From Proteobacteria bacterium UBA6522 (GTDB lineage Bacteria > Pseudomonadota > Gammaproteobacteria > Steroidobacterales > Rariloculaceae): a stretch of 60,865 bases of DNA. The position numbers were made by a program, and so were the translations under genes. The DNA lies in NCBI GenBank assembly GCA_002434915.1, contig DJLG01000177.1:5001-65865 (forward strand). Reading direction: 5' to 3'. Positions 18,370-27,616 of the stretch are shown here, piece by piece (the stretch's first letter is position 1; every line of letters begins with the position of its first letter). A model generated the notes under the pieces. The model searched no databases and was not told the origin of the DNA. It saw nothing but the letters and a program-made list of their open reading frames with translations.

Positions 18370-19773
18370 GTGCGGGCACCATTTGATATCGTAGCAGACC
18401 TAGATACACCAGTATCAGCATATATAAAGCTGCGAAAGTTTAATCCACGCTTTCTGCTTGAAAGTGTGGAGGGTGGAGAACGGTTGGCACGATACTCATT
18501 TTTAGGGTTCGGCATTGGACCAACCCTAGAGCTTTATTCGAACCGCCTGGTTCTCAATGGAGAAACTCAAAAACGTCCAAAAAATCGTGTTGAATGGCTA
18601 AAAGTCCTGCGTGAAACACTTGCCGCCAGTCCAGATCTTTACCCCAAAATTGAGGGCCTACCATTTTCTGGAGGACTGGTTGGAGCATACGGGTATGACG
18701 TTGTTCGCTATTTTGAAAGAGTACCCGCCACTCAAACAGAACTAAAAGGGTTACCACAGGCATCATTATTAGCGCCCGAATCATTACTCGTTTTTGATCA
18801 CCTAACTCGACGTGTTGCCTTACTGCACTCTGGGACCGAACACGAGCGAAAAGAACTACGTAAAAAAATAGTTGATGCTTTGCGCGAAAACATTAATGAA
18901 GCCTCAGTCATGCCACCTCTGAAAAAAAAGGCAAGTTTTTCAGAAGCAAAAGCTAGTCTGGACAAACAAGAATTCATTTCAAAGGTTAAACGTTGCAAAA
19001 CTCATATTACAGCGGGAGACATATTACAAATTGTCTTATCAGTACGATTTTCAGGAAAAACAGACTTACAACCATTTCAATGCTATCGGGCAATGAGACT
19101 GCTAAATCCATCACCCTATATGTTTTTCTTTGAGCTTGGTGACCTTAAGATTTCTGGCTCATCTCCTGAGGCATTAGTCCGGTTAGAAAACCGTGAAGCG
19201 TCACTAAGGCCAATTGCTGGAACACGACCAAGAGGAGAAACCACAAAACTAGATGAGGCATTAGAGGTCGAACTACTCGCAGATCCAAAAGAGAATGCGG
19301 AACACGTTATGCTCGTTGATTTGGCTAGAAACGACCTTGGTAGAGTTGCGCAATCTGGAACTGTCAAAGTAGATCCCTATCTAAAAATCGAGAGATATAG
19401 TCATGTCATGCATATTGTTAGTGGAGTACGCGGGACCCTGGAAGAACAACATGATGCTTTAGACCTTTTCGCTGCTGCCTTTCCTGCAGGAACTCTAGTA
19501 GGCGCTCCAAAAGTTCGAGCTATGGAATTGATTGCCGAGATGGAACCAATTAGCCGGGGCCTATATGGAGGCACAATGGGCTATATAGCTAAGAACGGTA
19601 ATATGGACCAAGCTATAACTATAAGAACGATGGTGTTCAATAGAAATGAATATAGCTTTCAGGCGGGCGCAGGAATAGTTGCTGATAGTAACCCTGAACA
19701 CGAATATCAAGAGGTGCTTGCCAAGAGCGCTATCCTAAGACGCGCACTCGAGATCGCGAAGGATGGCATATGA
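18370..19773 (+). CDS. trpE: Anthranilate synthase component I
   Basis: Converts chorismate and ammonia (from TrpG) to anthranilate. I choose GTG 18370 as start because GGAG at 18358-18361 sits 8 bases before it; the longer frame from GTG 18349 would begin directly on the terminator T-tract with no ribosome site. That gives 467 residues. The tryptophan feedback motif LLES lies at 29-32 within FLLESVEGGERLARYSF. The chorismate-binding domain has PIAGTRPRGE, ENAEHVMLVDLARNDLGR and AAFPAGTLVGAPKVRAME. Its TGA overlaps the trpG start as ATGA. It opens a seven-gene trp operon under attenuator control. Confidence 0.95.
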   Translation: MRAPFDIVADLDTPVSAYIKLRKFNPRFLLESVEGGERLARYSFLGFGIGPTLELYSNRLVLNGETQKRPKNRVEWLKVLRETLAASPDLYPKIEGLPFSGGLVGAYGYDVVRYFERVPATQTELKGLPQASLLAPESLLVFDHLTRRVALLHSGTEHERKELRKKIVDALRENINEASVMPPLKKKASFSEAKASLDKQEFISKVKRCKTHITAGDILQIVLSVRFSGKTDLQPFQCYRAMRLLNPSPYMFFFELGDLKISGSSPEALVRLENREASLRPIAGTRPRGETTKLDEALEVELLADPKENAEHVMLVDLARNDLGRVAQSGTVKVDPYLKIERYSHVMHIVSGVRGTLEEQHDALDLFAAAFPAGTLVGAPKVRAMELIAEMEPISRGLYGGTMGYIAKNGNMDQAITIRTMVFNRNEYSFQAGAGIVADSNPEHEYQEVLAKSAILRRALEIAKDGI

Positions 19774-20354
19774 ACGTGCGACTCCTCTTAATTGATAACT
19801 ATGACTCCTTCACCTATAACCTTGTACAGGCTTTTTTAATGCTAGATGCAAGTGTGATTGTCCATCGTAATGATGCCATCGATGTGGCATCTGCGGCTCG
19901 CATCTCTCCGACTCATTTGGTTATTTCTCCAGGCCCTGGTCGTCCATCTGATGCAGGAGTATCACTTGAAATGATTGAGTATTTTTCTGATAAAACTCCG
20001 GTGCTTGGCGTTTGCTTAGGGCACCAATGCATTGTTGAGCATTTCGGCGGTTCGATAGTTGCGGCGCAAAACTTAATGCATGGAAAAACATCCCAGATTG
20101 AGCATGATGGCAAAGCAATCTATAGATCTCTCCCTAATCCCTTTGAGGTCGGGCGTTATCACTCTCTTGCCGCAAAGCGAGATGAAGTTCCACAAAACTT
20201 AACTGTAACGGCACAAACAAAAGAGGGAGAGATTATGGGAGTGCGCCACAAAACGTTACCCATTGAAGGTGTGCAGTTTCACCCCGAGAGTGTGCTGACA
20301 CCTAATGGCCCAAAAGTACTTGAAAACTTTCTCTACCCTGAACGGAACGTCTAA
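19770..20354 (+). CDS. trpG: Anthranilate synthase component II (glutamine amidotransferase)
   Basis: Class I glutamine amidotransferase of 194 residues that supplies ammonia to TrpE. The nucleophile is Cys 82 in VLGVCLGHQCI; the oxyanion loop SPGPGRPSDAG is at 53-63; His and Glu of the triad are in GVQFHPESVLTP. The N-terminal LLLIDNYDSFTYNLVQ is typical. It overlaps trpE (ATGA), so translation is coupled. Amidotransferases of this kind can also serve PabB in folate synthesis (PabA role); the operon position makes the Trp role primary. Confidence 0.95.
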   Translation: MNVRLLLIDNYDSFTYNLVQAFLMLDASVIVHRNDAIDVASAARISPTHLVISPGPGRPSDAGVSLEMIEYFSDKTPVLGVCLGHQCIVEHFGGSIVAAQNLMHGKTSQIEHDGKAIYRSLPNPFEVGRYHSLAAKRDEVPQNLTVTAQTKEGEIMGVRHKTLPIEGVQFHPESVLTPNGPKVLENFLYPERNV

Positions 20355-20374
20355 TTAGCATCTGGAGGATGGCG

Positions 20375-21400
20375 ATGAGCTCACAGGCTACAAGCTTACT
20401 TGAGAAGGTTATGGCAAAAACCGATCTCACCGAGGAAGAATCAGCTTCTATATTAAATGGAATGGCCTCTGGTGCTTTGCCGCCTGCCCTCGCTGGTGGG
20501 TTGCTCGTTGCACTCCGAACAAAAGGCGAAGCTACATCTGAAATTCGTGGGTTTGCAAATGCAATGCGTGAACTTGCTATCAAACCATCTCTGCCAGACG
20601 GGGAGCCCTACGTAGATATAGTCGGCACAGGAGGTGATGGTTCTGGTAGTTTAAATCTCTCCACTGGTAGCGCACTACTCGCTGCTGTGTGTGGCGCTAA
20701 AGTTTTGAAGCATGGGAACCGGTCAGTTTCCAGCCTATCTGGTAGTGCTGACGTCTTAAAAGCACTTGGACTACCAGTTCCTATGGATGAACGACAAATC
20801 AAAGACTGTTTGGATGAACTAGGATTCACTTTTCTATTTGCGCCTAGTTATCACCCTGCTATGAAAGCTATTGCACCTGTACGTCAAGCACTTGGAGTAA
20901 GAACAGTTTTTAATATTCTCGGGCCCTTAGCAAACCCAGCGTGCCCTCCTTTTCATGTGATTGGCGCTTACAGTGAGTCGATGGCAGAGTTAATGGCGAA
21001 TACGTTATCCGGATTAGATGCAAAGCGCAGTTTTGTTGTACACGGCGCACCTGGGTGGGACGAGCCTACGCCGGTAGGTCCTTTCCTATGCTTCGATGTT
21101 CGTCCTGGCTCAGTAACAAAAACTGTTCGAGACCCTGCAGATTATGGCCTAGCCCGTTGCAAAGCGACTGATCTAGAAGGTGGAACACCAGAAGAAAATG
21201 CAAAACGTTTGCGCAGCGCATTGTGCAATGGTGATAGTAATGCTCATCGAGAAGCATTGATTCTTGGTGCAGCTTTGGCTTTAGAAGTAACCGGTGCAGT
21301 TTCAAACCCAGAAAGTGGTGTTCATGAAGCGCGCAGTGCACTTAATGATGGGCATGGTAAAAACTTCATTGAACAAATGGAATCTTTTGGTCAAAGATAA
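20375..21400 (+). CDS. trpD: Anthranilate phosphoribosyltransferase
   Basis: Transfers phosphoribose from PRPP to anthranilate. Two in-frame ATGs exist at 20369 and 20375. GGAGG at 20364-20368 abuts the first but lies 6 bases from the second, so 20375 is preferred (341 residues). The PRPP loop is VDIVGTGGDGSGSLNLST, followed by KHGNRSVSSLSGSADVLKAL and the anthranilate-binding region with FAPSYHPAMKAIAPVR and RTVFNILGPLANP. It follows trpG by 20 bp and precedes trpC by 5 bp in the operon. It is not fused to trpG, unlike in E. coli. Confidence 0.95.
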   Translation: MSSQATSLLEKVMAKTDLTEEESASILNGMASGALPPALAGGLLVALRTKGEATSEIRGFANAMRELAIKPSLPDGEPYVDIVGTGGDGSGSLNLSTGSALLAAVCGAKVLKHGNRSVSSLSGSADVLKALGLPVPMDERQIKDCLDELGFTFLFAPSYHPAMKAIAPVRQALGVRTVFNILGPLANPACPPFHVIGAYSESMAELMANTLSGLDAKRSFVVHGAPGWDEPTPVGPFLCFDVRPGSVTKTVRDPADYGLARCKATDLEGGTPEENAKRLRSALCNGDSNAHREALILGAALALEVTGAVSNPESGVHEARSALNDGHGKNFIEQMESFGQR

Positions 21401-21405
21401 AACCA

Positions 21406-22269
21406 ATGAAAAACAATACTTCTCACAAAGCTAGCAAAGGATCATTCTTGGAAAAAATGGCCCACGCTAGCCGACTTCGTGCAAAAGAAGCTAAAACCAA
21501 AGAAGCAGAGGGGGCTCTCCTTAATCGTGCCGCTGCAATGCCTAGCCCACCCCCACTAAAGTTAAGTGGTTTTAACGTCATAGCTGAATTAAAGCGGCGA
21601 TCACCAGCCATGGGTGATCTTGTGGATAGTGGTTTCTCGCATGACGCACAGCTTGAGGCTTATGCCAAAGGTGGTGCTGCTGCTGTCTCCATTTTGACAG
21701 AACCCGATGAGTTCAAAGGCTCCTTGAAAGATCTTTATGATGCATCAGCCTCGCTGTTTGATAGGGGCATTCCAACTATGCGAAAAGACTTTCTTACTGA
21801 CCCTTATCAGGTGCTAGAGTCTCGTGCAGCCGGCGCTAGCGGCATCCTTGCTATTGTTGCTCCATTAAGTGACTCAGAAGTGAACTCGTTATTAAGTTGT
21901 GCCGATGAACTAGGGCTTTTTGTCCTTTTGGAATGTTTTGATCAGGAAGATCTGGAACGTACGTCAGCTATGAATATAAGCAACCATTACACAGTCCCGG
22001 TACTGTGTGGCATTAATTGCCGAAACCTCAAAACTCTAGAGGTTGACTTTGATCGTTTTAGGCAACTAGCAACTCATATACCACCGACACTGCATTCGGT
22101 AGCTGAAAGTGGTATCAGCTCTTCAGAAGAAATAAAAGCGATTGTAAAGCTAGGATATAAAACTGCTCTAATTGGATCAGCACTTATGCGTGCTGAAGAT
22201 ACTGCTGATAGATTGGCGTCGCTTAAGCAAGCGGGGTTTAACGAGCTTGGTGGCACTACATGTTCATAA
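21406..22269 (+). CDS. trpC: Indole-3-glycerol phosphate synthase
   Basis: TIM-barrel enzyme of 287 residues converting CdRP to indole-3-glycerol phosphate. Catalytic Lys regions are in VIAELKRRSPAMG and PTMRKDFLTDPYQV; LLECFDQEDL, GINCRNLKTLEVD and AESGISSSEEI are conserved barrel strands, and IGSALMRAED is the phosphate site. It is a stand-alone TrpC, whereas enterics fuse TrpC to TrpF; here trpF overlaps its 3' end by 10 bases. The start ATG 21406 is 5 bp after trpD. Confidence 0.95.
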   Translation: MKNNTSHKASKGSFLEKMAHASRLRAKEAKTKEAEGALLNRAAAMPSPPPLKLSGFNVIAELKRRSPAMGDLVDSGFSHDAQLEAYAKGGAAAVSILTEPDEFKGSLKDLYDASASLFDRGIPTMRKDFLTDPYQVLESRAAGASGILAIVAPLSDSEVNSLLSCADELGLFVLLECFDQEDLERTSAMNISNHYTVPVLCGINCRNLKTLEVDFDRFRQLATHIPPTLHSVAESGISSSEEIKAIVKLGYKTALIGSALMRAEDTADRLASLKQAGFNELGGTTCS

Positions 22270-22841
22270 AAATCTGTGGCCTAAGCACAGAAAAAGATGT
22301 ACAGGCAGCGATATCAGCTGGCGCAGATGCATTGGGATTTGTCTTTGCCAGCTCGCCGAGAAAGATAAGCCCTGATCGTGCGCTTTCCTTATGTAAAAAT
22401 ATTGGAGATCATATAATTCGAGTAGCGGTAATGCGTCACCCTACGCCAGATGAGTGGGGCGAAGTGAAAACTGTATTTGCCCCGGACTGGCTTCAGACAG
22501 ACCATGAAGATTTTAAATCACTCAACCTTGGAGACTGTAAGTCGCTGCCAGTATTTCGGACAGGGCATGTATCTGAGCTAAAAGAATTGCCACGACCTAT
22601 GCTTTTTGAAGGGATGAACAGCGGAGCTGGTGAAAAAGCCAACTGGGAAGAAGCTGCACTTGCAGCGGCTAGTACACAGTTGGTTCTCGCGGGTGGTCTT
22701 ACCGCTGAAAATGTTGAGATAGCTATCAAGTCAGTATCTCCATGGGGAGTTGATGTATCCAGCGGCGTTGAAGTTGCCCATGGAACTAAAGACCCATCTA
22801 AAATTCGAGAGTTTATCGCCCAGGTCCGGGCGACGGAGTAA
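22260..22841 (+). CDS. trpF: Phosphoribosylanthranilate isomerase
   Basis: TIM-barrel enzyme of 193 residues performing the Amadori rearrangement of PRA to CdRP. The catalytic Cys is in the N-terminal FIKICGLSTEKD, the general acid Asp is expected in the central region around APDWLQTDHED, and the phosphate site is LAGGLTAENV with WGVDVSSGVE near the C-terminus. It overlaps trpC by 10 bases and its stop overlaps the trpB start region as TAATG. Slightly shorter than the typical 205 residues, with no missing motif that I can see. Confidence 0.94.
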   Translation: MFIKICGLSTEKDVQAAISAGADALGFVFASSPRKISPDRALSLCKNIGDHIIRVAVMRHPTPDEWGEVKTVFAPDWLQTDHEDFKSLNLGDCKSLPVFRTGHVSELKELPRPMLFEGMNSGAGEKANWEEAALAAASTQLVLAGGLTAENVEIAIKSVSPWGVDVSSGVEVAHGTKDPSKIREFIAQVRATE

Positions 22842-24112
22842 TGATGATACGACCAAACGAAGAAATAAATGAGAAGAAACTATTGAGAGCGCTTGTTGAT
22901 GGAAAGTTGCCCGATGCTTCTGGGCGTTTTGGACCTTTTGGAGGACGCTATGTCCCTGAAACCTTAATGCCTGCAATTGAGCGGCTTACTGAAGGTGTTC
23001 ACCGATTACTTCCGGACGAATCATTCAATCACAAACTAACCTCACAATTAAAAGAGTGGGTAGGAAGACCCACTGCATTAACTCACGCGGCTAGGCTTTC
23101 AAAAGCTTGGGGTGCAGATGTTTGGTTTAAACGCGAAGATCTTGCTCACACTGGTGCACATAAAATTAATAATGCAATTGGACAAGCCTTGCTTGCCAAA
23201 GAACTCGGTGCAACAAGAATCGTTGCAGAAACAGGTGCGGGACAACATGGGGTTGCCTCAGCAGCAGCTTGTGCACGAGTAGGGCTACCATGTGTGGTCT
23301 ATATGGGCGAACTTGATATACAAAGGCAATCACCAAATGTTGATCGCATGAAACGTCTGGGCGCTAATGTAGTCTCAGTTAACTCTGGTGACCGCACTCT
23401 ACGTGCTGCCATCGATGAAGCTATCAGAGACTGGGTTTCCGATCCAGTTGATACCTATTATCTTCTAGGCTCAGCTGTAGGACCGCATCCATACCCTTTC
23501 TTGGTTAGGGAACTACAAGCTGTTATTGGCCGAGAGGCCAGATCACAATTGGAAACACACGGAGGTCTTCCTGATGCGGTTTTTGCATGTGTTGGAGGAG
23601 GATCCAATGCGATTGGTCTTTTTCATGGTTTCCTAGGAGAGGAAAATATAAGCCTAATCGGTGTAGAAGCAGGGGGCCGTGGCGATGATCTCGGTGATCA
23701 CTCTGCTACTCTAGGTTCGGGACGTCCAGGTGTACTACATGGTGCATACAGCCTTTTATTGTATGACGATCATGGACAAATCCAAGAAACACATTCTGTT
23801 TCAGCAGGGCTAGATTATCCTGGAGTTGGCCCTGAACATGCCTTATTAAAGCTCGTAGGCAGAGTTAAGTATGTCACCGCAAAAGATTCTGAGGCTTTAG
23901 ATGCATTACAGGAGTGCTGTGAGTTAGAAGGAATTTTACCTGCTCTAGAAACGGCTCATGCTATCGCAGGTGCTCGGCATTGGGCTTCAACAAATCAAGG
24001 AGCACGGATTCTTATCGGGCTTTCCGGGCGAGGAGACAAGGATATGCCGATACTCAGCCAGTACCCCATCAAAACAAATGACACGGAAGGGGCTGAAAAT
24101 GCTGCCGCATGA
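22841..24112 (+). CDS. trpB: Tryptophan synthase beta chain
   Basis: PLP enzyme of 423 residues joining indole and serine. The Schiff-base lysine is K108 in HTGAHKINNAIGQALLAK. Conserved stretches FGPFGGRYVPETLMPA (30-45), AETGAGQHGVASA, the PLP phosphate loop CVGGGSNAIG and GLDYPGVGPEH confirm the TrpB1 type. Two adjacent ATGs (22841, 22844) are possible starts and overlap the trpF stop. It overlaps trpA by 14 bases. The N-terminal extension of about 25 residues before GRFGPFGG is somewhat longer than usual. Confidence 0.95.
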   Translation: MMIRPNEEINEKKLLRALVDGKLPDASGRFGPFGGRYVPETLMPAIERLTEGVHRLLPDESFNHKLTSQLKEWVGRPTALTHAARLSKAWGADVWFKREDLAHTGAHKINNAIGQALLAKELGATRIVAETGAGQHGVASAAACARVGLPCVVYMGELDIQRQSPNVDRMKRLGANVVSVNSGDRTLRAAIDEAIRDWVSDPVDTYYLLGSAVGPHPYPFLVRELQAVIGREARSQLETHGGLPDAVFACVGGGSNAIGLFHGFLGEENISLIGVEAGGRGDDLGDHSATLGSGRPGVLHGAYSLLLYDDHGQIQETHSVSAGLDYPGVGPEHALLKLVGRVKYVTAKDSEALDALQECCELEGILPALETAHAIAGARHWASTNQGARILIGLSGRGDKDMPILSQYPIKTNDTEGAENAAA

Positions 24113-24860
24113 GGCCCTTAAGAATGCCCTAGAAAAATCTGAAGAATCTGCACTTGTTGCCTTCCTAACGGCTGGCTATCCTGAACCTAAAAATTTCCTT
24201 AATGTTCTTTATGATGTATCAGAGGCAGCTGATGCAGTTGAAATAGGTGTCCCTTTCTCTGATCCAATGGCTGACGGGGTAACTATTCAACGGTCTAGTC
24301 AAGCAGCAATTGAACATGGCGTAAGCCTTAGCTGGATACTGGATCAACTGGGCAGTAGAACAATAAAAAGTAATACACCACTACTTTTAATGAGCTATCT
24401 CAACCCATTGCTTGCTTTTGGTTTCGACGATCTTGCCTCGCGAGCTCTACAAGTTGGCGTAAGCGGCTTTATCATTCCAGACCTTCCATACGAAGAAAGT
24501 ATGCTGCTTAAGACATCACTGGATAAGGTAGGCATTGCTTTAATTCAACTGGTTACACCAGCTACCCCATCTATTCGCCTTAACGAAATTTGTCAGGCCA
24601 GCCAAGGTTTTGTCTATGCCGTCACGAGGACAGGCATTACAGGTAGTGCAACACAATTTCCTGCGGACCTGGCCGACTATCTTGCTGCCGTAAAAGAAGC
24701 CGCAAAGGTGCCTGTATGCGCTGGTTTCGGGGTTCGAAAAAGTGAGCAGGTGCGAATGATTTCAAGGCATGCTGATGGAGTAATTGTTGGTTCCGCTCTG
24801 GTCGAGGCTCTTGAGAGAGGTGAGAATCCTGGAGAGTTTCTTCGGAATCTGCGCCCATGA
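24099..24860 (+). CDS. trpA: Tryptophan synthase alpha chain
   Basis: TIM-barrel subunit of 253 residues that cleaves indole-3-glycerol phosphate and channels indole to TrpB. The open frame reaches back to 23958 but the start is ATG 24099, with the purine-rich GGAAGGGG at 24085-24092 as ribosome site and the family N-terminus following. The catalytic Glu and Asp are in VEIGVPFSDPMADGVTIQ; PLLLMSYLNPLLAFG, IIPDLPYEES and VYAVTRTGITGS are conserved. The last gene of the trp operon proper; the DUF2007 gene follows 16 bp later and is probably cotranscribed. Confidence 0.95.
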   Translation: MLPHEALKNALEKSEESALVAFLTAGYPEPKNFLNVLYDVSEAADAVEIGVPFSDPMADGVTIQRSSQAAIEHGVSLSWILDQLGSRTIKSNTPLLLMSYLNPLLAFGFDDLASRALQVGVSGFIIPDLPYEESMLLKTSLDKVGIALIQLVTPATPSIRLNEICQASQGFVYAVTRTGITGSATQFPADLADYLAAVKEAAKVPVCAGFGVRKSEQVRMISRHADGVIVGSALVEALERGENPGEFLRNLRP

Positions 24861-24876
24861 AATGGGTGCTCTAATA

Positions 24877-25194
24877 ATGAAAAGATTGATGAGTTTTGAA
24901 TCTCTTGCTCAGGTCGGCCACCTGAAAAATATTCTTGAGCAATCTGGAATTGATTGCTTAATCAAGAATGAACAGCTTTCTGGAGGCTTAGGAGAGATCC
25001 CATTTTTAGACTGCTTACCAGAACTTTGGATTATTCGAGATCAGGATTTTTCGCGTGCCGAATCTCTTCTAAAAGCCACTCTTAACTTTCATGAAAGTGA
25101 AAAAAGTTGGCGCTGTATTGATTGCGGAGAAAACAACGAGGGTCATTTTGCTGTCTGTTGGCAGTGTAGCTCACCTGATTCTCTAAATGCCTAA
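24877..25194 (+). CDS. DUF2007 domain protein with C-terminal zinc ribbon
   Basis: Small protein of 105 residues. The start is taken at ATG 24877 because the DUF2007 fold begins there (MKRLMSFESLAQVGHLKNIL), as in other members. The DUF2007 part is followed by a compact zinc-ribbon-like tail, CIDCGENNEGHFAVCWQC, with two CxxC pairs. The family is sometimes annotated as putative signal transducing protein, but no function is established. It follows trpA by 16 bp, so read-through from the trp operon is likely. Confidence 0.8.
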   Translation: MKRLMSFESLAQVGHLKNILEQSGIDCLIKNEQLSGGLGEIPFLDCLPELWIIRDQDFSRAESLLKATLNFHESEKSWRCIDCGENNEGHFAVCWQCSSPDSLNA

Positions 25195-25227
25195 TAATCC
25201 CATCTCTAATGCTTGGATAAAAATATT

Positions 25228-25956
25228 ATGACTACTCCTATTACTACCGCCTGCGTCTTAATTATTGGCAATGAAATACTATCTGGAAAAACACAAGACA
25301 CTAACCTGCAATTTCTAGGCCGTGAGCTCGCTAAAAGAGGTGTTAGCCTTAAAGAGGCACGCGTATTAGTCGACGAAAAAAACGATATTGTAAAAACATT
25401 AAACGAATGTCGAGCCAGATATGATTATGTAATCACAACTGGTGGCATTGGCCCTACTCATGATGATATTACGTCCGAGTGTGTTGCAGCTGCCTTTGGC
25501 CGAGAACTGGTACTGAACGATGAGGCGGTAGCTTGTCTGACGCAGAGAAGCCGGGAACTTAATGAAGCACGGCTCAAGATGGCTCATATCCCGAAAGGTG
25601 CCGAACTAATTGATAATCCAGTTAGCAACGCCCCAGGTTTTCGGCTAGACAACGTATTCGTACTGGCAGGTATTCCATCAGTAGCACAAGCTATGTTTGC
25701 TACATTTGCGGATAGCCTAGAGACGGGTGAAACAATAATTTCTAAAAGTTTAGATGTCTATATTCCTGAGGGAGATCTCGCAGCACCACTAGGAGATATT
25801 GCGCAGAGATACCCAACCGTTGAAATTGGAAGTTACCCTTTCTCTAGGGATGGGCGCTATGGAGCCAATTTAGTTGTACGAGCTATGAGTTCATCCACCG
25901 TCGATAAGGTGCTCGAAGAAATAGAATCTGCTATGCAGCTCTTAGAGGATAGCTAA
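25228..25956 (+). CDS. CinA N-terminal-like molybdopterin-binding domain protein
   Basis: Protein of 242 residues with the MoaB/MogA-like fold of CinA. The N-terminal VLIIGNEILSGKTQDTN and the central ITTGGIGPTHDDITSE are the family signatures, followed by MAHIPKGAELIDNPVSNAPG. It lacks the C-terminal amidase (PncC) domain of full CinA, so it is the stand-alone CinA-N type (competence/damage-inducible protein A homologue, ADP-ribose pyrophosphatase in some members). ATG 25228 is preferred over TTG 25213. It ends convergently 25 bp from ubiB. Confidence 0.87.
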   Translation: MTTPITTACVLIIGNEILSGKTQDTNLQFLGRELAKRGVSLKEARVLVDEKNDIVKTLNECRARYDYVITTGGIGPTHDDITSECVAAAFGRELVLNDEAVACLTQRSRELNEARLKMAHIPKGAELIDNPVSNAPGFRLDNVFVLAGIPSVAQAMFATFADSLETGETIISKSLDVYIPEGDLAAPLGDIAQRYPTVEIGSYPFSRDGRYGANLVVRAMSSSTVDKVLEEIESAMQLLEDS

Positions 25957-25981
25957 ACAATCAATAATCTAAAGTGAAGTA

Positions 25982-27616
25982 CTAGCTGTTCTTTGAATGA
26001 TCAGCAAGAAAAGCCCAGACTATACCCAAACCAGTTATATACCACGCTGGCCAAACTGGAATAATCTCGGTACCCATCCATAAAGCACCAACTACTATTA
26101 AAAACATACCAGGGAGTATGCTAATACGTTCAATAAAAATGTTTTGCTGAGATTTTTTCTTGCTACTATTTTTATGTGGTTTTTCTTCCCGGGCTTCTTC
26201 TAGAATATTTTTAATTATCTGATGAATAGCATCTGGCAACTGCACAAGATCTTCGCTGATCTGGGGCCAATTTTGAATAAACCGCTTTACATGAGCACGA
26301 GGATCCGTACGTTGCTTCATCCATTCTTGAAGAACGGGTTGAGCAGTCGACCAAAGGTCAAGATCAGGATAAAGCTCACGACCAAGCCCTTCAACATTTA
26401 AAAGAGTTTTTTGGAGTAAAACTAGTTGCGGTTGAACCTCCATATCAAACTTTCGCGCCGTATCAAATAGTCTTAGTAGCACGAGACCAAAGGAAATATC
26501 TTTTAATGGTTTATTAAAAATAGGTTCACATACAGCACGAATTGATGCCTCTAACTCTGCTATATGAGTGCTCGAGGGTACCCAGCCAGAATCTACGTGT
26601 AACTGAGCGACTCGATTATAGTCTTGCTTAAAAAAAGCTAGAAAATTACCTGCTAAGTAATGCTGATTACTTGGGCTGAGACTACCCACAATACCAAAAT
26701 CAATAGCTATGTAACGTGGGTTTTCTGGATTGGATATATCTACAAAAATATTTCCAGGATGCATATCCGCATGAAAAAAATTATGCTGAAAAACCTGAGT
26801 GAAAAAAATTTCCACGCCATTCTCGGCAAGACGTTTTATATTTGTGCCAGCATCTCGTAAGGCTTTGACATCACTAATCGGCACGCCTTTGACATGCTCC
26901 ATAGTGAGAATGTTTTTTCGGCAATATTCCCAATATATTTCAGGCACATAAAGCTTTTTAGAATCTTTAAAATTTTTCTTGAGTTGAGTTGCGTTAGCAG
27001 CCTCTCTAAGTAAATCAAGTTCCTTAAGAATGGTTTTTTCGAACTCTTTAATGACTTCTACAGGCCGAAGTCGATGTCCATCCGACCAATAACGTTCCGC
27101 CAGCGTGGCAATGGCATAAAGCACTTTAAGATCACGTTCGATAGATAGTCGAGCATCAGGCCTTAAAATTTTTACTACAACTGACTCGCCTGTATGGAGA
27201 GTGGCACTGTGCACTTGAGCAACAGATGCTGCAGCCAATGGTATTTGTTCGAAATCAGCAAATATTTCTTCTGCTTTTTTTCCGAATTCAGACGATAAGA
27301 TATTTAGTGCCTCTATAGAATCAAATGGAGGCACCTGATCTTGCAGTTTTGCAAGCTCATCTGCTATATCAACTGGAAGCAGATCACGTCGCGTTGAAAC
27401 TGCTTGACCGAACTTTACGAAAATAGGGCCTAGTTCTTCAAGCGCTAATCTTATCCTGACTCCAAGGGACTCTGGATATGGTCCACGTGGAATAAAACGG
27501 TATATCCAACCAACAGAACGAAACAGATGTGTTTCCCTAACAACATCTTCAAGGCCATAGCGAAACAGCGTTTTCTGAATTACTAGTAACCGTAGAATTA
27601 GTCTGAGTTGCCCCAT
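25982..27616 (-). CDS. ubiB: Ubiquinone biosynthesis kinase-like protein UbiB
   Basis: Atypical ABC1/ADCK family kinase-like ATPase of 544 residues needed for ubiquinone synthesis. The KxGQ motif is in VKFGQAVSTRRDLLP, the alanine-rich nucleotide loop in AAASVAQVH, and the catalytic and metal loops in FFHADMHPGNIFV and AIDFGIVGSL. Two hydrophobic segments at the C-terminus (about 497-540) anchor it to the inner membrane. It overlaps ubiJ by 19 bases; the order ubiE-ubiJ-ubiB is the standard gammaproteobacterial arrangement. Confidence 0.95.
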   Translation of the reverse strand: MGQLRLILRLLVIQKTLFRYGLEDVVRETHLFRSVGWIYRFIPRGPYPESLGVRIRLALEELGPIFVKFGQAVSTRRDLLPVDIADELAKLQDQVPPFDSIEALNILSSEFGKKAEEIFADFEQIPLAAASVAQVHSATLHTGESVVVKILRPDARLSIERDLKVLYAIATLAERYWSDGHRLRPVEVIKEFEKTILKELDLLREAANATQLKKNFKDSKKLYVPEIYWEYCRKNILTMEHVKGVPISDVKALRDAGTNIKRLAENGVEIFFTQVFQHNFFHADMHPGNIFVDISNPENPRYIAIDFGIVGSLSPSNQHYLAGNFLAFFKQDYNRVAQLHVDSGWVPSSTHIAELEASIRAVCEPIFNKPLKDISFGLVLLRLFDTARKFDMEVQPQLVLLQKTLLNVEGLGRELYPDLDLWSTAQPVLQEWMKQRTDPRAHVKRFIQNWPQISEDLVQLPDAIHQIIKNILEEAREEKPHKNSSKKKSQQNIFIERISILPGMFLIVVGALWMGTEIIPVWPAWYITGLGIVWAFLADHSKNS